A model generated the notes under the pieces. That model ran no database searches, was not told where the DNA came from, and saw only the letters and a list, made by a program, of their open reading frames with translations. 64,000 bases of DNA, from NCBI RefSeq assembly GCF_014495845.1, contig NZ_CP061080.1, positions 361,001 through 425,000 on the forward strand, written 5' to 3'. Below are positions 50,388-62,778 of this stretch, in pieces; position 1 is the stretch's first letter; every line of letters begins with the position of its first letter. This DNA comes from Aquibium microcysteis. GTDB lineage: Bacteria > Pseudomonadota > Alphaproteobacteria > Rhizobiales > Rhizobiaceae. A program made the position numbers and the translations under genes.

Positions 50388-51995
50388 ATGACCACATCCG
50401 AAACCCCGGCGGCGCGGCCTGCGCCGCCGGTCCTGCGTCTCGACCGGATCGCCAAGACCTTCGGCGGCGCCCGCGCGCTGAAGGGCGTGTCCTTCGAGGT
50501 CACCCCCGGCGAGGTCCACGGACTGCTCGGCAAGAACGGCTCGGGCAAGTCCACCCTCGTCAAGATCCTCGCCGGCTTCCACGCGCCCGATCCGGGGGGC
50601 GTCATGGAGTTCAACGGCGAGCCCGTGGCGCTTCCGCTGAAGCCCGGCGACTTCCGCCGGCTCGGCATGAGCTTCGTCCACCAGAATCTCGGGCTCATCC
50701 CCTCGCTGACGGTGCTGGAGAACCTGCGCCTCTCCGATCTCACCGCCATCGGCCGCGGCGTCATCAACTGGCCGGCCGAGCGCCGTGCCGCCCGCGAGGC
50801 GCTGGCGCGCTTCGACGTGCCGCTCGATCCAGACCGCCGCATCGACCGGCTCTCGGCCGTCGACCGCGCGCTGCTGGCCATCGTCCGCGCCTTCGAGGAG
50901 GTCCGCGTCGCCCGCGAGGCGACCGGCCGTCCCGGCCTCGTGCTGCTCGACGAGCCGACGCCCTTCCTGCCGCGCGAGGGGGTGGAGAAGCTCTTCACCC
51001 TGGTGCGGAGCATCGCCTCGCACGGGTCCAGCGTCGTGTTCATCTCGCACGACATCGACGAGGTCATGACCATCACCGATCGTGCCACGGTGCTGCGCGA
51101 CGGCGACGTCGCGGGCAGTCTCGTCACCCCCGAGGCGACCCACGAGCAGATGGTCGAGATGATCGTCGGCCGCAAGCTCGCCCGCGCGACGCCGGTCCGG
51201 TCCGCCCATTCCGCCCATCCGAAGCCGCGGCTTCGCCTCGACGGCGTCGCCAGCCGGACGCTCCGGCCGACCAGCCTCGTGGTCGGGGAGGGCGAGATCG
51301 TCGGCCTGACCGGCCTGATCGGCTCCGGCTACGAGGAACTGCCCTATCTCGCCTTCGGCGCCCGGCCCGTCACGGGCGGCACGCTCGCGCTCGACGGCGG
51401 CCCCGCCGTCGCGCTCGCGGAACTGTCGCCGCGCCGGGCGATCGACCTCGACCTCGCGCTGCTTCCGGGCGATCGCCAGGGCGCCAGCGGCGTCGATTCG
51501 CTGCCGATCGTCGACAACATGTTCCTGCCGGACCTCGACCGCTTCTTCACCGGCGGCCTGCTGCGCAACGGCCGGATGAAGCGCGAGGCGCGCGACCTCG
51601 GCGCAGCTTTCGAGGTGCGCCCCAACGATCCGCTGCTCAAGCTGTCCGCACTCTCCGGCGGCAATGCCCAGAAGGTGCTGATCGCCCGCTGGATGAACCG
51701 CAGGCCGCGGCTGCTGCTGCTCGACGAGCCGACCCAGGGCGTCGACGTCGGCACCCGCCAGCACATCTTCGCGGCGCTGCGCCAGGCGGCGGCGGGCGGC
51801 ATGTCGGTTCTCTGCGCCAGCTCCGACGCCGAGCAGCTCGCCGACATCTGCGACCGCGTCCTGATCTTCGCCCGCGGCGCCGTCTGCGGGGAACTCGTCG
51901 GCGACCAGATCTCCAAGGAGAGCATCGCCGAAGCCTGCTACGCCTCGCTCGACCGCGCTGCCGCGTCTTCGCCCGTCAACGGAACACCGTCATGA
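50388..51995 (+). CDS. Sugar-type ABC transporter ATPase (RbsA-like, two domains)
   Basis: This is a 535-residue tandem ATPase. Domain 1 (about 15-265) has Walker [13 protein letters not shown] and Walker [16 protein letters not shown] but a degenerate signature ([13 protein letters not shown]). Domain 2 (about 285-520) has a degenerate Walker A ([10 protein letters not shown]) but an intact [15 protein letters not shown] and [14 protein letters not shown]. Complementary degeneracy is usual in RbsA/XylG proteins, giving one full composite site. It is followed by the permease with an ATGA overlap. Confidence 0.9.
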   Translation: MTTSETPAARPAPPVLRLDRIAKTFGGARALKGVSFEVTPGEVHGLLGKNGSGKSTLVKILAGFHAPDPGGVMEFNGEPVALPLKPGDFRRLGMSFVHQNLGLIPSLTVLENLRLSDLTAIGRGVINWPAERRAAREALARFDVPLDPDRRIDRLSAVDRALLAIVRAFEEVRVAREATGRPGLVLLDEPTPFLPREGVEKLFTLVRSIASHGSSVVFISHDIDEVMTITDRATVLRDGDVAGSLVTPEATHEQMVEMIVGRKLARATPVRSAHSAHPKPRLRLDGVASRTLRPTSLVVGEGEIVGLTGLIGSGYEELPYLAFGARPVTGGTLALDGGPAVALAELSPRRAIDLDLALLPGDRQGASGVDSLPIVDNMFLPDLDRFFTGGLLRNGRMKREARDLGAAFEVRPNDPLLKLSALSGGNAQKVLIARWMNRRPRLLLLDEPTQGVDVGTRQHIFAALRQAAAGGMSVLCASSDAEQLADICDRVLIFARGAVCGELVGDQISKESIAEACYASLDRAAASSPVNGTPS

Positions 51996-52993
51996 CCGAC
52001 ACCCCCTCCACGACCGCCTCCGCCGCAGGCTCCGGCGCCAATCTGACGCGCCTGTTCGAACGGGTGGCGCTCATCCTCGTCTGGCTGCTCCTGATCGGCG
52101 GCTTCGGCGCGGCGATGCCGACCTCGTTCCTGAACTGGGGCAACTTCGCGATCCTCTTCGCCTCCTACGCGCCTGCCGCGCTGCTGGCGCTCGCCATCAT
52201 CGTGCCGCTGACGGCCGGCGACTACGACCTCTCGGTCGGCGCCACGCTCACGCTCTCGTCCTGCGTCATCGGCGTGCTCAACGTCTGGCAGGGTCTGCCG
52301 ATCGGGCTGGCGATCGGGCTGGCGCTCTGCGCGGGTGCCGCCGTCGGCCTGATCAACGCCTTCTTCATCATCTACGTGCGCATCCCCTCGCTGGTCGTGA
52401 CGCTGGGCACCACCTCGCTGATCACCGGCATCGTGCAGTGGATGACCAATTCGTCCACCATCGGCGGCATCGACAACGGCCTCGTCATGGCCGTCGTCGG
52501 CGGCCGTTTCCTCGGCGTGCCCTACGCCTTCTACTACGCCATCGTCGCCGCGATCCTCATGTCCTGGGTCTTCGACTTCACCCCGCTCGGCCGTCGGCTG
52601 CTCTTCGTCGGCCGCGGCCGCGAGGTGGCGCGGCTCAACGGCATCGCCGTCGACCGCGTCCGGCTCGGCGCGCTGCTGACCTCCGGAATCCTGGCGGCGG
52701 CGGCCGGCGTGCTCTATGCGGGCGTGCTCGGTTCGGCCGATCCCTATTCCGGCCTGAACTTCCTGCTGCCGGCTTTCGCCGCGGCCTTTCTCGGCGCCAC
52801 CACCATCCTGCCCGGCCGCTTCAACCCCTGGGGCGCCATCGTCGCCGTCTACTTTCTCGCCACCGGCATCACGGGCCTCACCATGCTTGGCATCCCGCTC
52901 TGGGTGACCAACGTGTTCAACGGCGGCGCGCTCATCCTGGCCGTCACCATCTCGCAGTTGACGCGCGGCCGCGAGGCGAGCGACATCGGCTGA
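51992..52993 (+). CDS. Sugar-type ABC transporter permease (RbsC-like)
   Basis: This is a 333-residue membrane protein with about nine helices. [20 protein letters not shown] and [20 protein letters not shown] are BPD_transp_2 landmarks, and [20 protein letters not shown] with [19 protein letters not shown] closes the fold. It overlaps the ATPase gene (ATGA). The transported compound is unknown; coupling to a HisD-family dehydrogenase suggests a polyol or hydroxy-acid-like substrate. Confidence 0.9.
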   Translation: MTDTPSTTASAAGSGANLTRLFERVALILVWLLLIGGFGAAMPTSFLNWGNFAILFASYAPAALLALAIIVPLTAGDYDLSVGATLTLSSCVIGVLNVWQGLPIGLAIGLALCAGAAVGLINAFFIIYVRIPSLVVTLGTTSLITGIVQWMTNSSTIGGIDNGLVMAVVGGRFLGVPYAFYYAIVAAILMSWVFDFTPLGRRLLFVGRGREVARLNGIAVDRVRLGALLTSGILAAAAGVLYAGVLGSADPYSGLNFLLPAFAAAFLGATTILPGRFNPWGAIVAVYFLATGITGLTMLGIPLWVTNVFNGGALILAVTISQLTRGREASDIG

Positions 52994-53016
52994 ACCGGGC
53001 CCTGCCCATCATCATC

Positions 53017-53051
53017 GCCCCGGCGCATCGTGCCGGGGCTTTCGTTCTTTT
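53017..53051 (+). terminator. Intra-operon rho-independent terminator
   Basis: An 8-bp perfect stem GCCCCGGC / GCCGGGGC with a 7-base loop is followed by TTTCGTTCTTTT. It lies between the permease and HisD-family genes, which share direction, so it probably sets a lower level of downstream expression. The ribosome site GAGGAGA follows immediately. Confidence 0.75.
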
Positions 53052-53064
53052 CGAGGAGACATCC

Positions 53065-54372
53065 ATGATCCGCCATCTCAAGACCGCGAGGGCCGCAGAG
53101 GAGCGCGCAGAGGCCGACGGCAAGGTCCGCGCCACCGTCGAGGGCATCCTGGCCGACATCGAGGCGCGCGGCGACGCCGCCGTGCGCGATCTCTCGCGCA
53201 CCTTCGACCGCTGGGAGCCCGAGAGCTTCCGCCTGTCCGACGCAGACATCGACAGGGCGCTGTCGGCCGTCTCGAAGCGCGATCTCGACGACATCCGCTT
53301 CGCCCAGGCGCAGGTGCGCAACTTCGCCGAACACCAGAAGGCGGCGCTGCGGGACATCGAGGTCGAGACCCTCCCGGGCGTCTTCCTCGGCCACCGCAAC
53401 ATCCCGGTCAACGCCGTCGGCTGCTACGTGCCGGGCGGCAAGTATCCGATGGTCGCCTCGGCTCACATGAGCGTGCTCACCGCCAAGGTCGCGGGCGTGA
53501 AGCGCGTCGTCGCCTCCGCCCCGCCGTTCAAGGGAAGCGCGCATCCGGCCATCGTGGCCGCCATGCATCTCGCCGGGGCCGACGAGATCCTCGTGCTGGG
53601 CGGCGTCCAGGCCATCGGCGCCATGGCGCTCGGCACCGAGACCATCGCACCCGTCGACATGCTGGTCGGCCCGGGCAACGCCTTCGTCGCCGAGGCCAAG
53701 CGCCAGCTCTACGGCCGCGTCGGCATCGATCTCTTCGCCGGCCCGACCGAGACGCTGGTGATCGCCGACGACAGCGTCGACGGGGAGATCTGCGCGACCG
53801 ACCTGCTCGGCCAGGCCGAGCACGGCCCGACTTCGCCGGCGGTCCTGCTCACCAATTCGGAAAAGCTCGCACGCGACACCATGGCCGAGATCGAGCGGCT
53901 GCTCCAGGTCCTGCCCACCGCCGACGTCGCCGGTGCCGCCTGGCGCGACTATGGCGAGGTGATCGTCTGCGACACGGAGGAGGAGATGCTCGCCGAGGCC
54001 GACCGCATCGCCTCCGAGCACGTCCAGGTGATGACGCGCGACCCCGACTGGTTCCTCGCCAACATGACCAACTACGGCGCGCTCTTCCTCGGCCCGCGCA
54101 CCAACGTCGCCTACGGCGACAAGGTCATCGGCACCAATCACACCCTGCCGACGAAGCGCGCCGGCCGCTACACCGGCGGCCTCTGGGTGGGCAAGTTCAT
54201 GAAGACCTGCACCTACCAGCGCGTCATGACCGACGAGGCGAGCGCGCTCGTCGGCCGCTACGCCTCGCGCCTGTCGATGCTGGAAGGCTTCGTCGGCCAC
54301 GCCGAACAGGCCAATGTCCGCGTGCGCCGTTACGGCGGCGGCAATGTCGACTACGGCGCGGCGGCGGAGTAG
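53065..54372 (+). CDS. Histidinol dehydrogenase family protein, probably catabolic (HpsN-like)
   Basis: This 435-residue NAD-dependent dehydrogenase has [60 protein letters not shown] (Gln/His metal ligands), SEHVQVM (Glu-His catalytic pair) and a final GHAEQANVR. Sequence around the metal site and the C-terminal end resemble the HpsN branch (sulfopropanediol 3-dehydrogenase) more than biosynthetic HisD. Placement after a sugar-type importer, not in a his operon, supports catabolic oxidation of an imported hydroxylated compound. The exact substrate is unknown. Confidence 0.8.
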   Translation: MIRHLKTARAAEERAEADGKVRATVEGILADIEARGDAAVRDLSRTFDRWEPESFRLSDADIDRALSAVSKRDLDDIRFAQAQVRNFAEHQKAALRDIEVETLPGVFLGHRNIPVNAVGCYVPGGKYPMVASAHMSVLTAKVAGVKRVVASAPPFKGSAHPAIVAAMHLAGADEILVLGGVQAIGAMALGTETIAPVDMLVGPGNAFVAEAKRQLYGRVGIDLFAGPTETLVIADDSVDGEICATDLLGQAEHGPTSPAVLLTNSEKLARDTMAEIERLLQVLPTADVAGAAWRDYGEVIVCDTEEEMLAEADRIASEHVQVMTRDPDWFLANMTNYGALFLGPRTNVAYGDKVIGTNHTLPTKRAGRYTGGLWVGKFMKTCTYQRVMTDEASALVGRYASRLSMLEGFVGHAEQANVRVRRYGGGNVDYGAAAE

Positions 54373-54580
54373 GCGAACGGGCAGCAGGTGAGCGAGGCCG
54401 GCCGGCGGCTCCTGGACTGCCGGCTTCCCTGTCCCGTACCCGCGCGCGCGGCGATCCGCTGCCGGAATGGTTCCCGCCGACCCGAAAGCACTGGCGCGGG
54501 TTCTCTTTCCGGCCGTTCCCCCGCGGTTGCGGTCGCCCACCGCCTTTCGGCTTTTCCGACCCGAACGCCACGCCCGCCCG

Positions 54581-55492
54581 TCACCTCACGCTGAACCGGA
54601 CCGGAGCAGTGATGGTTCTGTTGACTCCGGGCGGTGGCGCCGGGACCGGCGAGGCGCGGCGAACCAGCGACAGCACCTCGTCGTCGAGGGAAGAGTATCC
54701 GGACGAACGAGCCAGTGCGACGGAAATGACGTTGCCTCCGTCGTCGATACGGAAGCGCACGTAGACCGTGCCGTGTTCGCCGCGTCTGCGGGCGTCGGCC
54801 GGATAGGTCTTTCGACGCTCCAGATGCGCCATCAGCCGTGACTGCCAGCGCGCCGGCGTAAGGGAAGACACACCCGAGGCAGACTGACGGGCGGCGGTGC
54901 GTTCACCCTGCCTGACCTCCACTTCAGCCTGACGGATCGTCTGCGACGCCGCCTGCTGCCGTTGCGGGCGCGGGCGTTCTTTCGTCACCAGATCGTGCTT
55001 CGGCTTCTCCTTGCGGGGCTCGGGCGGACTTGGCCTCGCCGTCGGAAGCGGAACCTCCGCATCGGGAAGGCGGACCGTCTCTTCGACCGGCTGCTCCTCC
55101 GGCGCGACGACATCCTGCTCGACCGGCTCCGCCTCTGGCACGTCTTCCGCGACGTCCTCGACCGGTTCGGGCTCGACCCGTTCCTCCACGATCTCCTCCG
55201 GCACGGGGTCCGGAGCCTCGACCTCTTCGGCGGGTGCGCTCGCCTCGGCATTCTCCATCTGCTCGGAGATCTCGTTCTCCTCGGTGTGCACCGCTTCCGG
55301 CTCGTCCGCCAGTTCGATCATGATGGCCGCCGGCGGCGCCTCGTCGGCTGCGACGACGGGGGGCTGATGCATGAGCCACGCGGCCGCGCCCACATGCGCC
55401 GAGAGTGCGAGCACTGCCGCGACCATCCATTGGGCCTGTTCCGCAAGCCGGGCAGTCCGCGAGGAACTCGATTGCCAGGCAGGCCTCCTCAT
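54581..55492 (-). CDS. tonB: TonB energy-transducing protein
   Basis: This is a 303-residue protein. One membrane helix (about 20-42) is followed by a long Pro/Glu/Val-rich periplasmic spacer (PEEIVEERVEPEPVED and similar) and a C-terminal TonB domain (about 215-303) with LERRKTYPADARRRGEHGTV, YVRFRIDDGGNV and RASPVPAPPPGV. It transmits proton-motive force from ExbBD to outer-membrane receptors. The start overlaps the exbD stop by four bases (ATGA). Confidence 0.92.
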   Translation of the reverse strand: MRRPAWQSSSSRTARLAEQAQWMVAAVLALSAHVGAAAWLMHQPPVVAADEAPPAAIMIELADEPEAVHTEENEISEQMENAEASAPAEEVEAPDPVPEEIVEERVEPEPVEDVAEDVPEAEPVEQDVVAPEEQPVEETVRLPDAEVPLPTARPSPPEPRKEKPKHDLVTKERPRPQRQQAASQTIRQAEVEVRQGERTAARQSASGVSSLTPARWQSRLMAHLERRKTYPADARRRGEHGTVYVRFRIDDGGNVISVALARSSGYSSLDDEVLSLVRRASPVPAPPPGVNRTITAPVRFSVR

Positions 55493-56016
55493 CGCCCGCT
55501 TCCGGCGGGCGCGGTCGACGGAACGCGCACCCCCTCGTCGTTGCCCGGGCCGGCGGGCGCAGCCGCAGGCCCCCTCGAATCGCCGGGTGCCGCACGTTCC
55601 GCCGCCTCGAGGCCGACCAGTGCGATCTTCAGATAGCCCGCCTGTCGGAGCAGGTTCATCAGTTCCATCACGTCGCCATAATCGACGCCCCGGTCGGCGC
55701 GCAGGAACACGCGCTTTTCCTTCTGGCCGTCGGTGGAGGCATCCAGGGCGGCTCCGAGATCCTCCCTCGCGACCTCGTCTTCGCCGAGATGAAGCGTCAG
55801 GTCCGGTTTCAGCGTCAGGTAGAGCGGCTTGTCCGGTCTCTCGGCGGGCTTGCCCGTCGAGGCCGGAAGATCGACGTCGATGTCGACGGTCGCCAGCGGG
55901 GCCGCCACCATGAAGATGATGAGCAGCACCAGCATGACGTCGATGAAGGGGACGATGTTGATGTCGCTGTTTTCCTCCGGCAACGAGCCGGCGTTCCTGC
56001 GTATGCCTCCGGCCAT
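55489..56016 (-). CDS. exbD: Biopolymer transport protein ExbD
   Basis: This 175-residue inner-membrane protein contains EENSDINIVPFIDVMLVLLI, where the membrane Asp of ExbD/TolR lies, and the periplasmic domain KPLYLTLKPDLTLHLGED, RVFLRADRGVDYGDVMELMN and GYLKIALVG. The last 30 residues are Pro/Ala/Gly-rich. The ATG for MAGGIRRNAGS lies four bases after exbB; a longer frame runs inside exbB and is rejected. Confidence 0.92.
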   Translation of the reverse strand: MAGGIRRNAGSLPEENSDINIVPFIDVMLVLLIIFMVAAPLATVDIDVDLPASTGKPAERPDKPLYLTLKPDLTLHLGEDEVAREDLGAALDASTDGQKEKRVFLRADRGVDYGDVMELMNLLRQAGYLKIALVGLEAAERAAPGDSRGPAAAPAGPGNDEGVRVPSTAPAGSGR

Positions 56017-56020
56017 GACG

Positions 56021-57238
<1,218 letters not shown>

Positions 57239-57584
57239 CGGTCTTCCTGCAGGCCGACTGCGACCGGCAGGCGCGTCCTCATGGAGGGCATCGACCTCGC
57301 GGCGGAACGCATTCTGCGGCCCGGCGAACGAGGCACGGCGGATCCGGTCCGCGAACGGTCTCCCCGCCGTGACCGACGGGTCCACCCGCCCGTGTGTCTG
57401 TCCCGTTGCAGCCCTCGTCCGGTTCGGGCGGGGCAAGGCGGATGGATCGTCGAGAAGGGAAGCTTCATTCATGGATACGCCTCGCGGGACGGGCTCGAAA
57501 GAAGGCCGGACCATTCCTGCGCCCGGCGTTCGCAGACGGAGGGGCGCAGGACCGATCGGGCCAAAGCATGTCTCCTGACACGCC
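57239..57584. other. Intergenic region between receptor and exbB genes
   Basis: 346 bp. The exbB frame stays open across most of it, so an N-terminally extended ExbB cannot be excluded, but the amino acid make-up (Arg/Pro/Ala-rich) looks non-coding. No hairpin terminator or operator was recognised; an exbB promoter should lie here. Confidence 0.4.
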
Positions 57585-60500
57585 TTAGAACCGGTAGTTC
57601 AATCCGATCTTGATCGCATGCAGGTCGAGACTGTCTGAGGCGCGTCTGCCGTTCACACTGTCGTAGCTGCCGGTCTGTGCCCCCGCGCGAGCGGACTTGA
57701 AATCGAAATTCGTGCTTCCGAAACGGCTGTAGCTATAGCTCGTATCGACGGACCAGTTCTCATTGAGAACATACTCCGCCCCGGCACCCACGATGTAGCC
57801 GACGCGGGTCTTGTCCTCCCGTTCGACAGAGGCGATGACCGTTTCCGTAGACCAGGTTTCGGGCTGCTTGTACTGCTCGCGGGACCGACGTTCTCCTGCA
57901 AGCGCGACGCCTCCCGTACCGTAGATCATCCAGCGCTCGCCCAACGCATAGCCGAGACGCCCGCGGAGACTGGCCGTCCAGTCGACGTCGTAGTAGGTCA
58001 GCGCCTGCGTCGATCCTGCGGTGGCCAGTTCTCCCTCCGTGGAGACTGCCTTCTGCTTGCCGCTCATCCAGCTCTTGCTCCAGTCACCTTCGGTGCCGAA
58101 CACGATGCCGTTCCCGAGATGCCAGTTGTAACCGGCCTGCAGGCCGAAGAGCCCGCTGGTCATGTTCAGGTTCGCCGACTCGGTGGCTGCGATGGCATCG
58201 GGCGTGCCGTCGAGAGCGGTCGTCGATCCCCACACGCCGGACACGCCTCCCGCGCCGTGGACACCGGCGAAAGCGCCGGTCCAGTCGCCGGATCCGGACG
58301 TGCCGGTCGAGGAGCGGCCGAAGAACGGCGGGAGGATAGACGGCAACTTCTGGTCGCCGCCGAAGGAGCCGGTCAGGCTTGCGGAAAAGGTGCGGCCGGG
58401 TCCTGGTTGGGTGACGAGACCGAGGGGATCGACATAGTACGTGTCGAACAGATTCTCGACCCTGAACGTTGCAGTGACGTCGTCGCTGATCTTGTACTCG
58501 GCAAACACGTCGGCCAGGGTGTAGGGCTTCCAGAGAACGGGGGCGATGAACTGCTGGGCACCCTGTGCCGTCACGTCGCCGTGGCCGATCGCCCGCGGGC
58601 CGACGTAAGACACCCGTCCGCCGAGGGTGAGCCTGTCCTCGAACAGCTTCTGGGACAGTGCCACATCGACGGTGTATTTCGGCTGGACATGATTGGTGGC
58701 ATAGTCGCCGTACAAGGTGCCCGCACCGCAGCTCGCAGCGGTTCGGCAGTATTCGACGTTGAGGAAATAGTTGGCCGTCAGTTCCGCGGTGAATCCATTG
58801 ATCTCATAGCGGCTGGACAGTTCCAGTCCCGAGAACTTCGCGCGATCGATGTTTCCGATGTTCATCGACATCTGGCCGGGACGGGACGGATCGACGATGA
58901 TGTTCCGAGCGAGGTAGTCCTTCACGTCCCAGTTGAAATAGCCAAGCTTGAGCATGGCGCGGTCGTCCCCGCCCATCAGCCTGTCGAGGTTGAAATTCGC
59001 GCCGATCTCCCAGTTGCTGGAGCGCTCGGGCCTGACGGCGTCGTTGGCTACGACGCTGTTGAAGGCCGAGACCGTCTCTATGATGCTGGGCGCGCGCATG
59101 GCGTTGGCGTAGTTGACATAGAACTGGGTTCCGTCGAACGGCTCGACGGTCACGCCCAGGGACGGACTGAAGCCGCCGGCATCGATCTCGTGTCCGAGCA
59201 CGACACGGTTGTTCCCGATCTGGCTTCGGCTGTACGGGTCGACCCGGTCCTTGGACCAGAAGTGCGAATAGCGGAGCCCGGCATTCAAGGTCAGCCAGTC
59301 GAGTTCGGCGGGCTTGTAGCTTGCTTTGGCGAAGCCCGCGATCTCGTGACGGATCGCATCGCGCGGGGTGAGCCATGTTTCGAGAGCGGCCGCGTGGTTG
59401 CTGCCGCGGGTGTCCTCTCCCCGGTAGGAGAGACCGTAGGTCAGGTCGAGATCGCCGGATCCGAAGGTGAATTTCGAAAGATTGCTGACATCGGCGCCCC
59501 AGAGATCGCTGTCGGAGCCCGATCGGTAGTCGGATCGCAGGCCCAGAGAGTTCGGCGGGCTGTTGTAGGCGCCGGCACGAAGCGGATTTCGCTGTTCAAG
59601 ATGCGACCAGTAGGCGTTCGCCTTCACGTCGACGAGGTCGTTGTCCTCGGGATTCCAGCGGTAGCGGGCCGTCATGGTGTCGAGGCTGGTGCCTGTCGTC
59701 TGCTTCTGCTGGATCGCCTGGCTCATGGGCCCCGCCTGAGCGGAGGCCAGACGGTCGCCGGCTTCGCTGCGGAAGCCCGTGTAGCCGAGCTGCAGCGTCT
59801 GGTCGTTGCCGATGTCGGCGTTCAGCTTGACGAGCCAGGATTCGGTTTCGAGCTGCGTGTTGAGCACTTCCTCCCCGGCGCGGTAGTTGGCCAGTCCTTC
59901 GTTTTCGACGACATCCCTGTAGAGGTACTCGGGCGGGCAGTACCCGCCGGAGTAACAGAAAGGCCTGGGGCCCGTGCCGATCGGCCGCGCGGCAGGACCA
60001 CGTGTACCGGCATGGTAGTTGCCCCGGCTTCGACGCGCATAGCCGGCGAGCAGGTCGAAACCTTCGCCCTTGTAGGCGCCGACGACGCTGCTGGAGCCGC
60101 TGGTGGGAGACAGGAAGGAGGGACGGTTCAGGCCGGTCGGAGAAGCCGTGGCAGAGCCGTATCCGGACGCGGGGTCGTTTGCGCTGCCGAGGGGATTCCT
60201 GAACAGATAACCTGCCCTGTTGCCGGCCATAGGATCGCTGGTGTTGCCGCCGATGCTGCCCTTCACCCGGACGCCCCAGGTGTCACCCGGCTTGACGATG
60301 TCGTCGGCGCCGACCGTCCGCATTGCGACGGAACCGGCATTGCCCCAGGCCCCTGCATCCGCGCCTTTGGTGATGTCGATGCCGGCGATGAAGTCGGGAT
60401 CGACGAAGGTGCGGTTGGAGAGACCCTGATAGCCCTGATAGATGGTGACGCCGTTCTCCGCACCGTCGATGGTGGTCGCGACACGTCCCATCCCCTGCAT

Positions 60501-61127
60501 GCCCCGAATGTTCGGATCGATCGAGCCGGCGCCGTTCCGCGCCTCGCCGGACATGACGCCGGGGGTACCGCGGAACATGTCGGCCGGGCTGGACCCGCGA
60601 AACCGTTCGATGGTCTCGCCGGAAACATGGGAGGAGGGCGCTGCGGTCGCGTAGGGGCTGTACACCGAGCTCTCGCCTCCGCCCGTCACGTCGATCGTGT
60701 CGAGCACGAGCGAACCGTCGGAAGGCGCTCCCCCGTCACGCGCCGCTGCAGCGCGATCCGTTATCACCACGCTGGTCGGGTCGGTGAACGACCAGGAGAG
60801 GCCGGAACCGCGGAGGATCTGGACGATCGCCTGTTCGCGCGTGGCCGCACCGCTGATGCCGGGCGACGTCTTTCCGGCTGCTATCGAAGCCTCGTAGGAA
60901 ACCTGCGTGCCTGACTGGCTCCCGAAGACGGCAAGCACCCTGCTCAGCGACCCGGACGGAATGTCGTAGGTGGTTTGCGAACCGACCTGGGCCAGACTGT
61001 CGGTCGACGCGATCACCGCGCTCGCCGGTATCGCCGGCGCCGCCAGCAGCGCAGCCACCAGGACTCGGCCGCCTGCGCAACCAAGATTGTACTTCGGAGA
61101 CACGTGTCCCATACCCATCCACTCCAT
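57585..61127 (-). CDS. TonB-dependent receptor (heme/hemoglobin-like) fused to an Omp25-like beta-barrel
   Basis: This 1,180-residue outer-membrane protein has a signal peptide (to about 45), then an STN signalling domain (about 52-122, [20 protein letters not shown]), a plug (about 165-290, [20 protein letters not shown]) and a TonB-dependent barrel to about residue 922, ending in the expected aromatic strand [20 protein letters not shown] and [12 protein letters not shown] resemble heme-receptor boxes. After a 25-residue linker comes a second complete barrel (948-1180): [43 protein letters not shown] and a final KIGLNYRF, as in Omp25/31 porins. The STN domain and adjacent fecR/fecI imply surface signalling. 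Confidence 0.85.
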   Translation of the reverse strand: MEWMGMGHVSPKYNLGCAGGRVLVAALLAAPAIPASAVIASTDSLAQVGSQTTYDIPSGSLSRVLAVFGSQSGTQVSYEASIAAGKTSPGISGAATREQAIVQILRGSGLSWSFTDPTSVVITDRAAAARDGGAPSDGSLVLDTIDVTGGGESSVYSPYATAAPSSHVSGETIERFRGSSPADMFRGTPGVMSGEARNGAGSIDPNIRGMQGMGRVATTIDGAENGVTIYQGYQGLSNRTFVDPDFIAGIDITKGADAGAWGNAGSVAMRTVGADDIVKPGDTWGVRVKGSIGGNTSDPMAGNRAGYLFRNPLGSANDPASGYGSATASPTGLNRPSFLSPTSGSSSVVGAYKGEGFDLLAGYARRSRGNYHAGTRGPAARPIGTGPRPFCYSGGYCPPEYLYRDVVENEGLANYRAGEEVLNTQLETESWLVKLNADIGNDQTLQLGYTGFRSEAGDRLASAQAGPMSQAIQQKQTTGTSLDTMTARYRWNPEDNDLVDVKANAYWSHLEQRNPLRAGAYNSPPNSLGLRSDYRSGSDSDLWGADVSNLSKFTFGSGDLDLTYGLSYRGEDTRGSNHAAALETWLTPRDAIRHEIAGFAKASYKPAELDWLTLNAGLRYSHFWSKDRVDPYSRSQIGNNRVVLGHEIDAGGFSPSLGVTVEPFDGTQFYVNYANAMRAPSIIETVSAFNSVVANDAVRPERSSNWEIGANFNLDRLMGGDDRAMLKLGYFNWDVKDYLARNIIVDPSRPGQMSMNIGNIDRAKFSGLELSSRYEINGFTAELTANYFLNVEYCRTAASCGAGTLYGDYATNHVQPKYTVDVALSQKLFEDRLTLGGRVSYVGPRAIGHGDVTAQGAQQFIAPVLWKPYTLADVFAEYKISDDVTATFRVENLFDTYYVDPLGLVTQPGPGRTFSASLTGSFGGDQKLPSILPPFFGRSSTGTSGSGDWTGAFAGVHGAGGVSGVWGSTTALDGTPDAIAATESANLNMTSGLFGLQAGYNWHLGNGIVFGTEGDWSKSWMSGKQKAVSTEGELATAGSTQALTYYDVDWTASLRGRLGYALGERWMIYGTGGVALAGERRSREQYKQPETWSTETVIASVEREDKTRVGYIVGAGAEYVLNENWSVDTSYSYSRFGSTNFDFKSARAGAQTGSYDSVNGRRASDSLDLHAIKIGLNYRF

Positions 61128-61226
61128 CGGTCGTTGGAGGGCCGGCGTGCCTGTTCACTGGGTAAAGCAGCCCCTATCATGCTCTACGAACGGGGCACCG
61201 GATTTTTCAGCCTTCTCCGAAGAAAT

Positions 61227-62180
61227 TCAGACGGGCGAGATGACCGTCAGGAAGCTGCCGATTTCGCGCACCCGCGCACCGAAGGGCCGCACGACGGCAT
61301 CGAGCGCGCGAACCGGATCGCTGAGATCGAACACACCGCTGACCACGCGCGCGCCAAGCCCTGGATCCGCCACGACGACATGTCCGGGCTGCCAGCGGGC
61401 GATCTTCGCGACCACGGCTGCGACGGTCTCGTTCTCGGTCACGATCATGCCGCTTCGCCAGGCGGCGATCTGAAATGTCTCGCGCGTGCCGCGCGTGAAG
61501 CGGCGCGTCGCGGGGGCAAGCGTGAGCCACTGGCCGGCGGCAAGCTTCTCGGCCCCGCTCGGCTCCGTCTCCCGTGCGCGGACCTGAACCTCTCCATGCG
61601 CGACCGAGACGGAAACGAACCGCGCATCGTTCGACACGTCGAATGCCGTTCCGAGCGCGGTCGCAACGAGGCTGTCGGAGGTGACGGCGAAGGGGCGCGA
61701 CGGATCATGCGCCACTTCGAAATAGGCCATGCCCGCCAGAAGGTCCATGTGGCGCCGGGTTTTGCCGTAGGCGATGGCAAGCGCGCTGTCGGGGCCGATC
61801 GTCGCCTTGCTGCCGTCGGGCAGATCGATACGCCTGATCTCGGCAGTCGTTGTGATGTGGTCCGCCTTCACGCGGCGGATCAGTGGAGGCAAGGTCAGGG
61901 CACCCGCCCCGATCAGGCCGAGGCCGGCCGCCCCGCCGATCACGAAGCTGCGCCTCGAAATCCCGTCCGTGTCGCGGGTCCTGGATTCTTCGGCCAGTAT
62001 CTTTCCGGTCATGCCGTGTATCTCGGCAACGCGCGCCCAGGCATCTGCGTGCGCCGGACTGCGAGCGTTCCATGCGCGCACCATCTGGAGGGAAACCGGA
62101 TTGGAAGGATCGCTCTGGAGGCGGATTGCCAGATCGGCAGCCTCCCGGAACAGGCGACGATCCTCAGATGATCCAGCCAT
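61227..62180 (-). CDS. fecR: FecR family anti-sigma regulator
   Basis: This is a 317-residue inner-membrane protein. The N-terminal cytoplasmic FecR_N-like part (about 1-70) includes AWNARSPAHADAWARVAEIH. SRRSFVIGGAAGLGLIGAG is a membrane segment with a twin-arginine-like start. The periplasmic FecR domain (about 110-215) has IDLPDGSKATIGPDSALAIA, GMAYFEVAHDPSRPF and VATALGTAFDV. It would relay receptor occupancy, via the STN domain, to the sigma factor. AAGGGA precedes the ATG. It lies between the sigma gene and the receptor gene, all in one direction. Confidence 0.92.
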   Translation of the reverse strand: MAGSSEDRRLFREAADLAIRLQSDPSNPVSLQMVRAWNARSPAHADAWARVAEIHGMTGKILAEESRTRDTDGISRRSFVIGGAAGLGLIGAGALTLPPLIRRVKADHITTTAEIRRIDLPDGSKATIGPDSALAIAYGKTRRHMDLLAGMAYFEVAHDPSRPFAVTSDSLVATALGTAFDVSNDARFVSVSVAHGEVQVRARETEPSGAEKLAAGQWLTLAPATRRFTRGTRETFQIAAWRSGMIVTENETVAAVVAKIARWQPGHVVVADPGLGARVVSGVFDLSDPVRALDAVVRPFGARVREIGSFLTVISPV

Positions 62181-62229
62181 GTATCCCTTGCCTGCGCCTT
62201 TCGCGGTGCTGCGGAAGGAGCCCCGACCG

Positions 62230-62778
62230 TCAGTACGAATGTCGGGCCGGAACCTTCTGCCGTTCGGTGAAGGCTCCGCCGCCAGCCGTCAACCGTTCGT
62301 CGATATGTTCGTAGGCGGTTCGGATCAGCGTCCAAGTCCGCGACACCGACAGGCCGAGTTCCGCCGCCACGGCCGCGATGGTCATCTCCTCCACGCGGTG
62401 CAGCACGAATGCCTTGCGGGTCCGCTCCGGCAGTTCGGCCAGTGCGGACTGCGTCAGGGCGAGGCGCTGCCGGTCATAGACGGCCGCTTCCGCTGACGGG
62501 GAAGGATCGACCACCGCCGCGAAGTCCTCGGCGGGAAGATCCACATAGGTCACAAGCCGCTCGCGACGCTGATGGTCGGTCCCGAGATTGCGGGCGGTCC
62601 GGAACAGATATCCGGCGGGATTGTGGAAAGCGGTGCCGGCCCTCGGGGGTGAGGAAAGGACGCGCACGAATGTCTCCTGCGTCAGATCGGCTGCCGTGTC
62701 CTCGTTGAATCCGCGACGACGAAGCGACAGCGCAATCTCGCGTGCATGCTTCCTGAAGAGAGTTTGGATGTCCCACAT
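62230..62778 (-). CDS. FecI-like ECF RNA polymerase sigma factor
   Basis: This 182-residue protein has region 2 (about 5-75: GFNEDTAADLTQETFVRVLS, HNPAGYLFRTARNLGTDHQR) and region 4 (about 105-165: LTQSALAELPERTRKAFVLH, MTIAAVAAELGLSVSRTWTL). Length and the fecR/receptor neighbourhood mark it as an iron-starvation sigma that drives the downstream TonB-dependent receptor. It is the first gene of the sigma-fecR-receptor unit; no perfect Fur, Irr or RirA box was recognised upstream. Confidence 0.92.
   Translation of the reverse strand: MWDIQTLFRKHAREIALSLRRRGFNEDTAADLTQETFVRVLSSPPRAGTAFHNPAGYLFRTARNLGTDHQRRERLVTYVDLPAEDFAAVVDPSPSAEAAVYDRQRLALTQSALAELPERTRKAFVLHRVEEMTIAAVAAELGLSVSRTWTLIRTAYEHIDERLTAGGGAFTERQKVPARHSY

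Noticed and set aside
53065..54372. Histidine biosynthesis hisD
   Set aside because: No other his genes; operon partners are an importer and a LacI protein; metal-site flanks resemble the HpsN branch.
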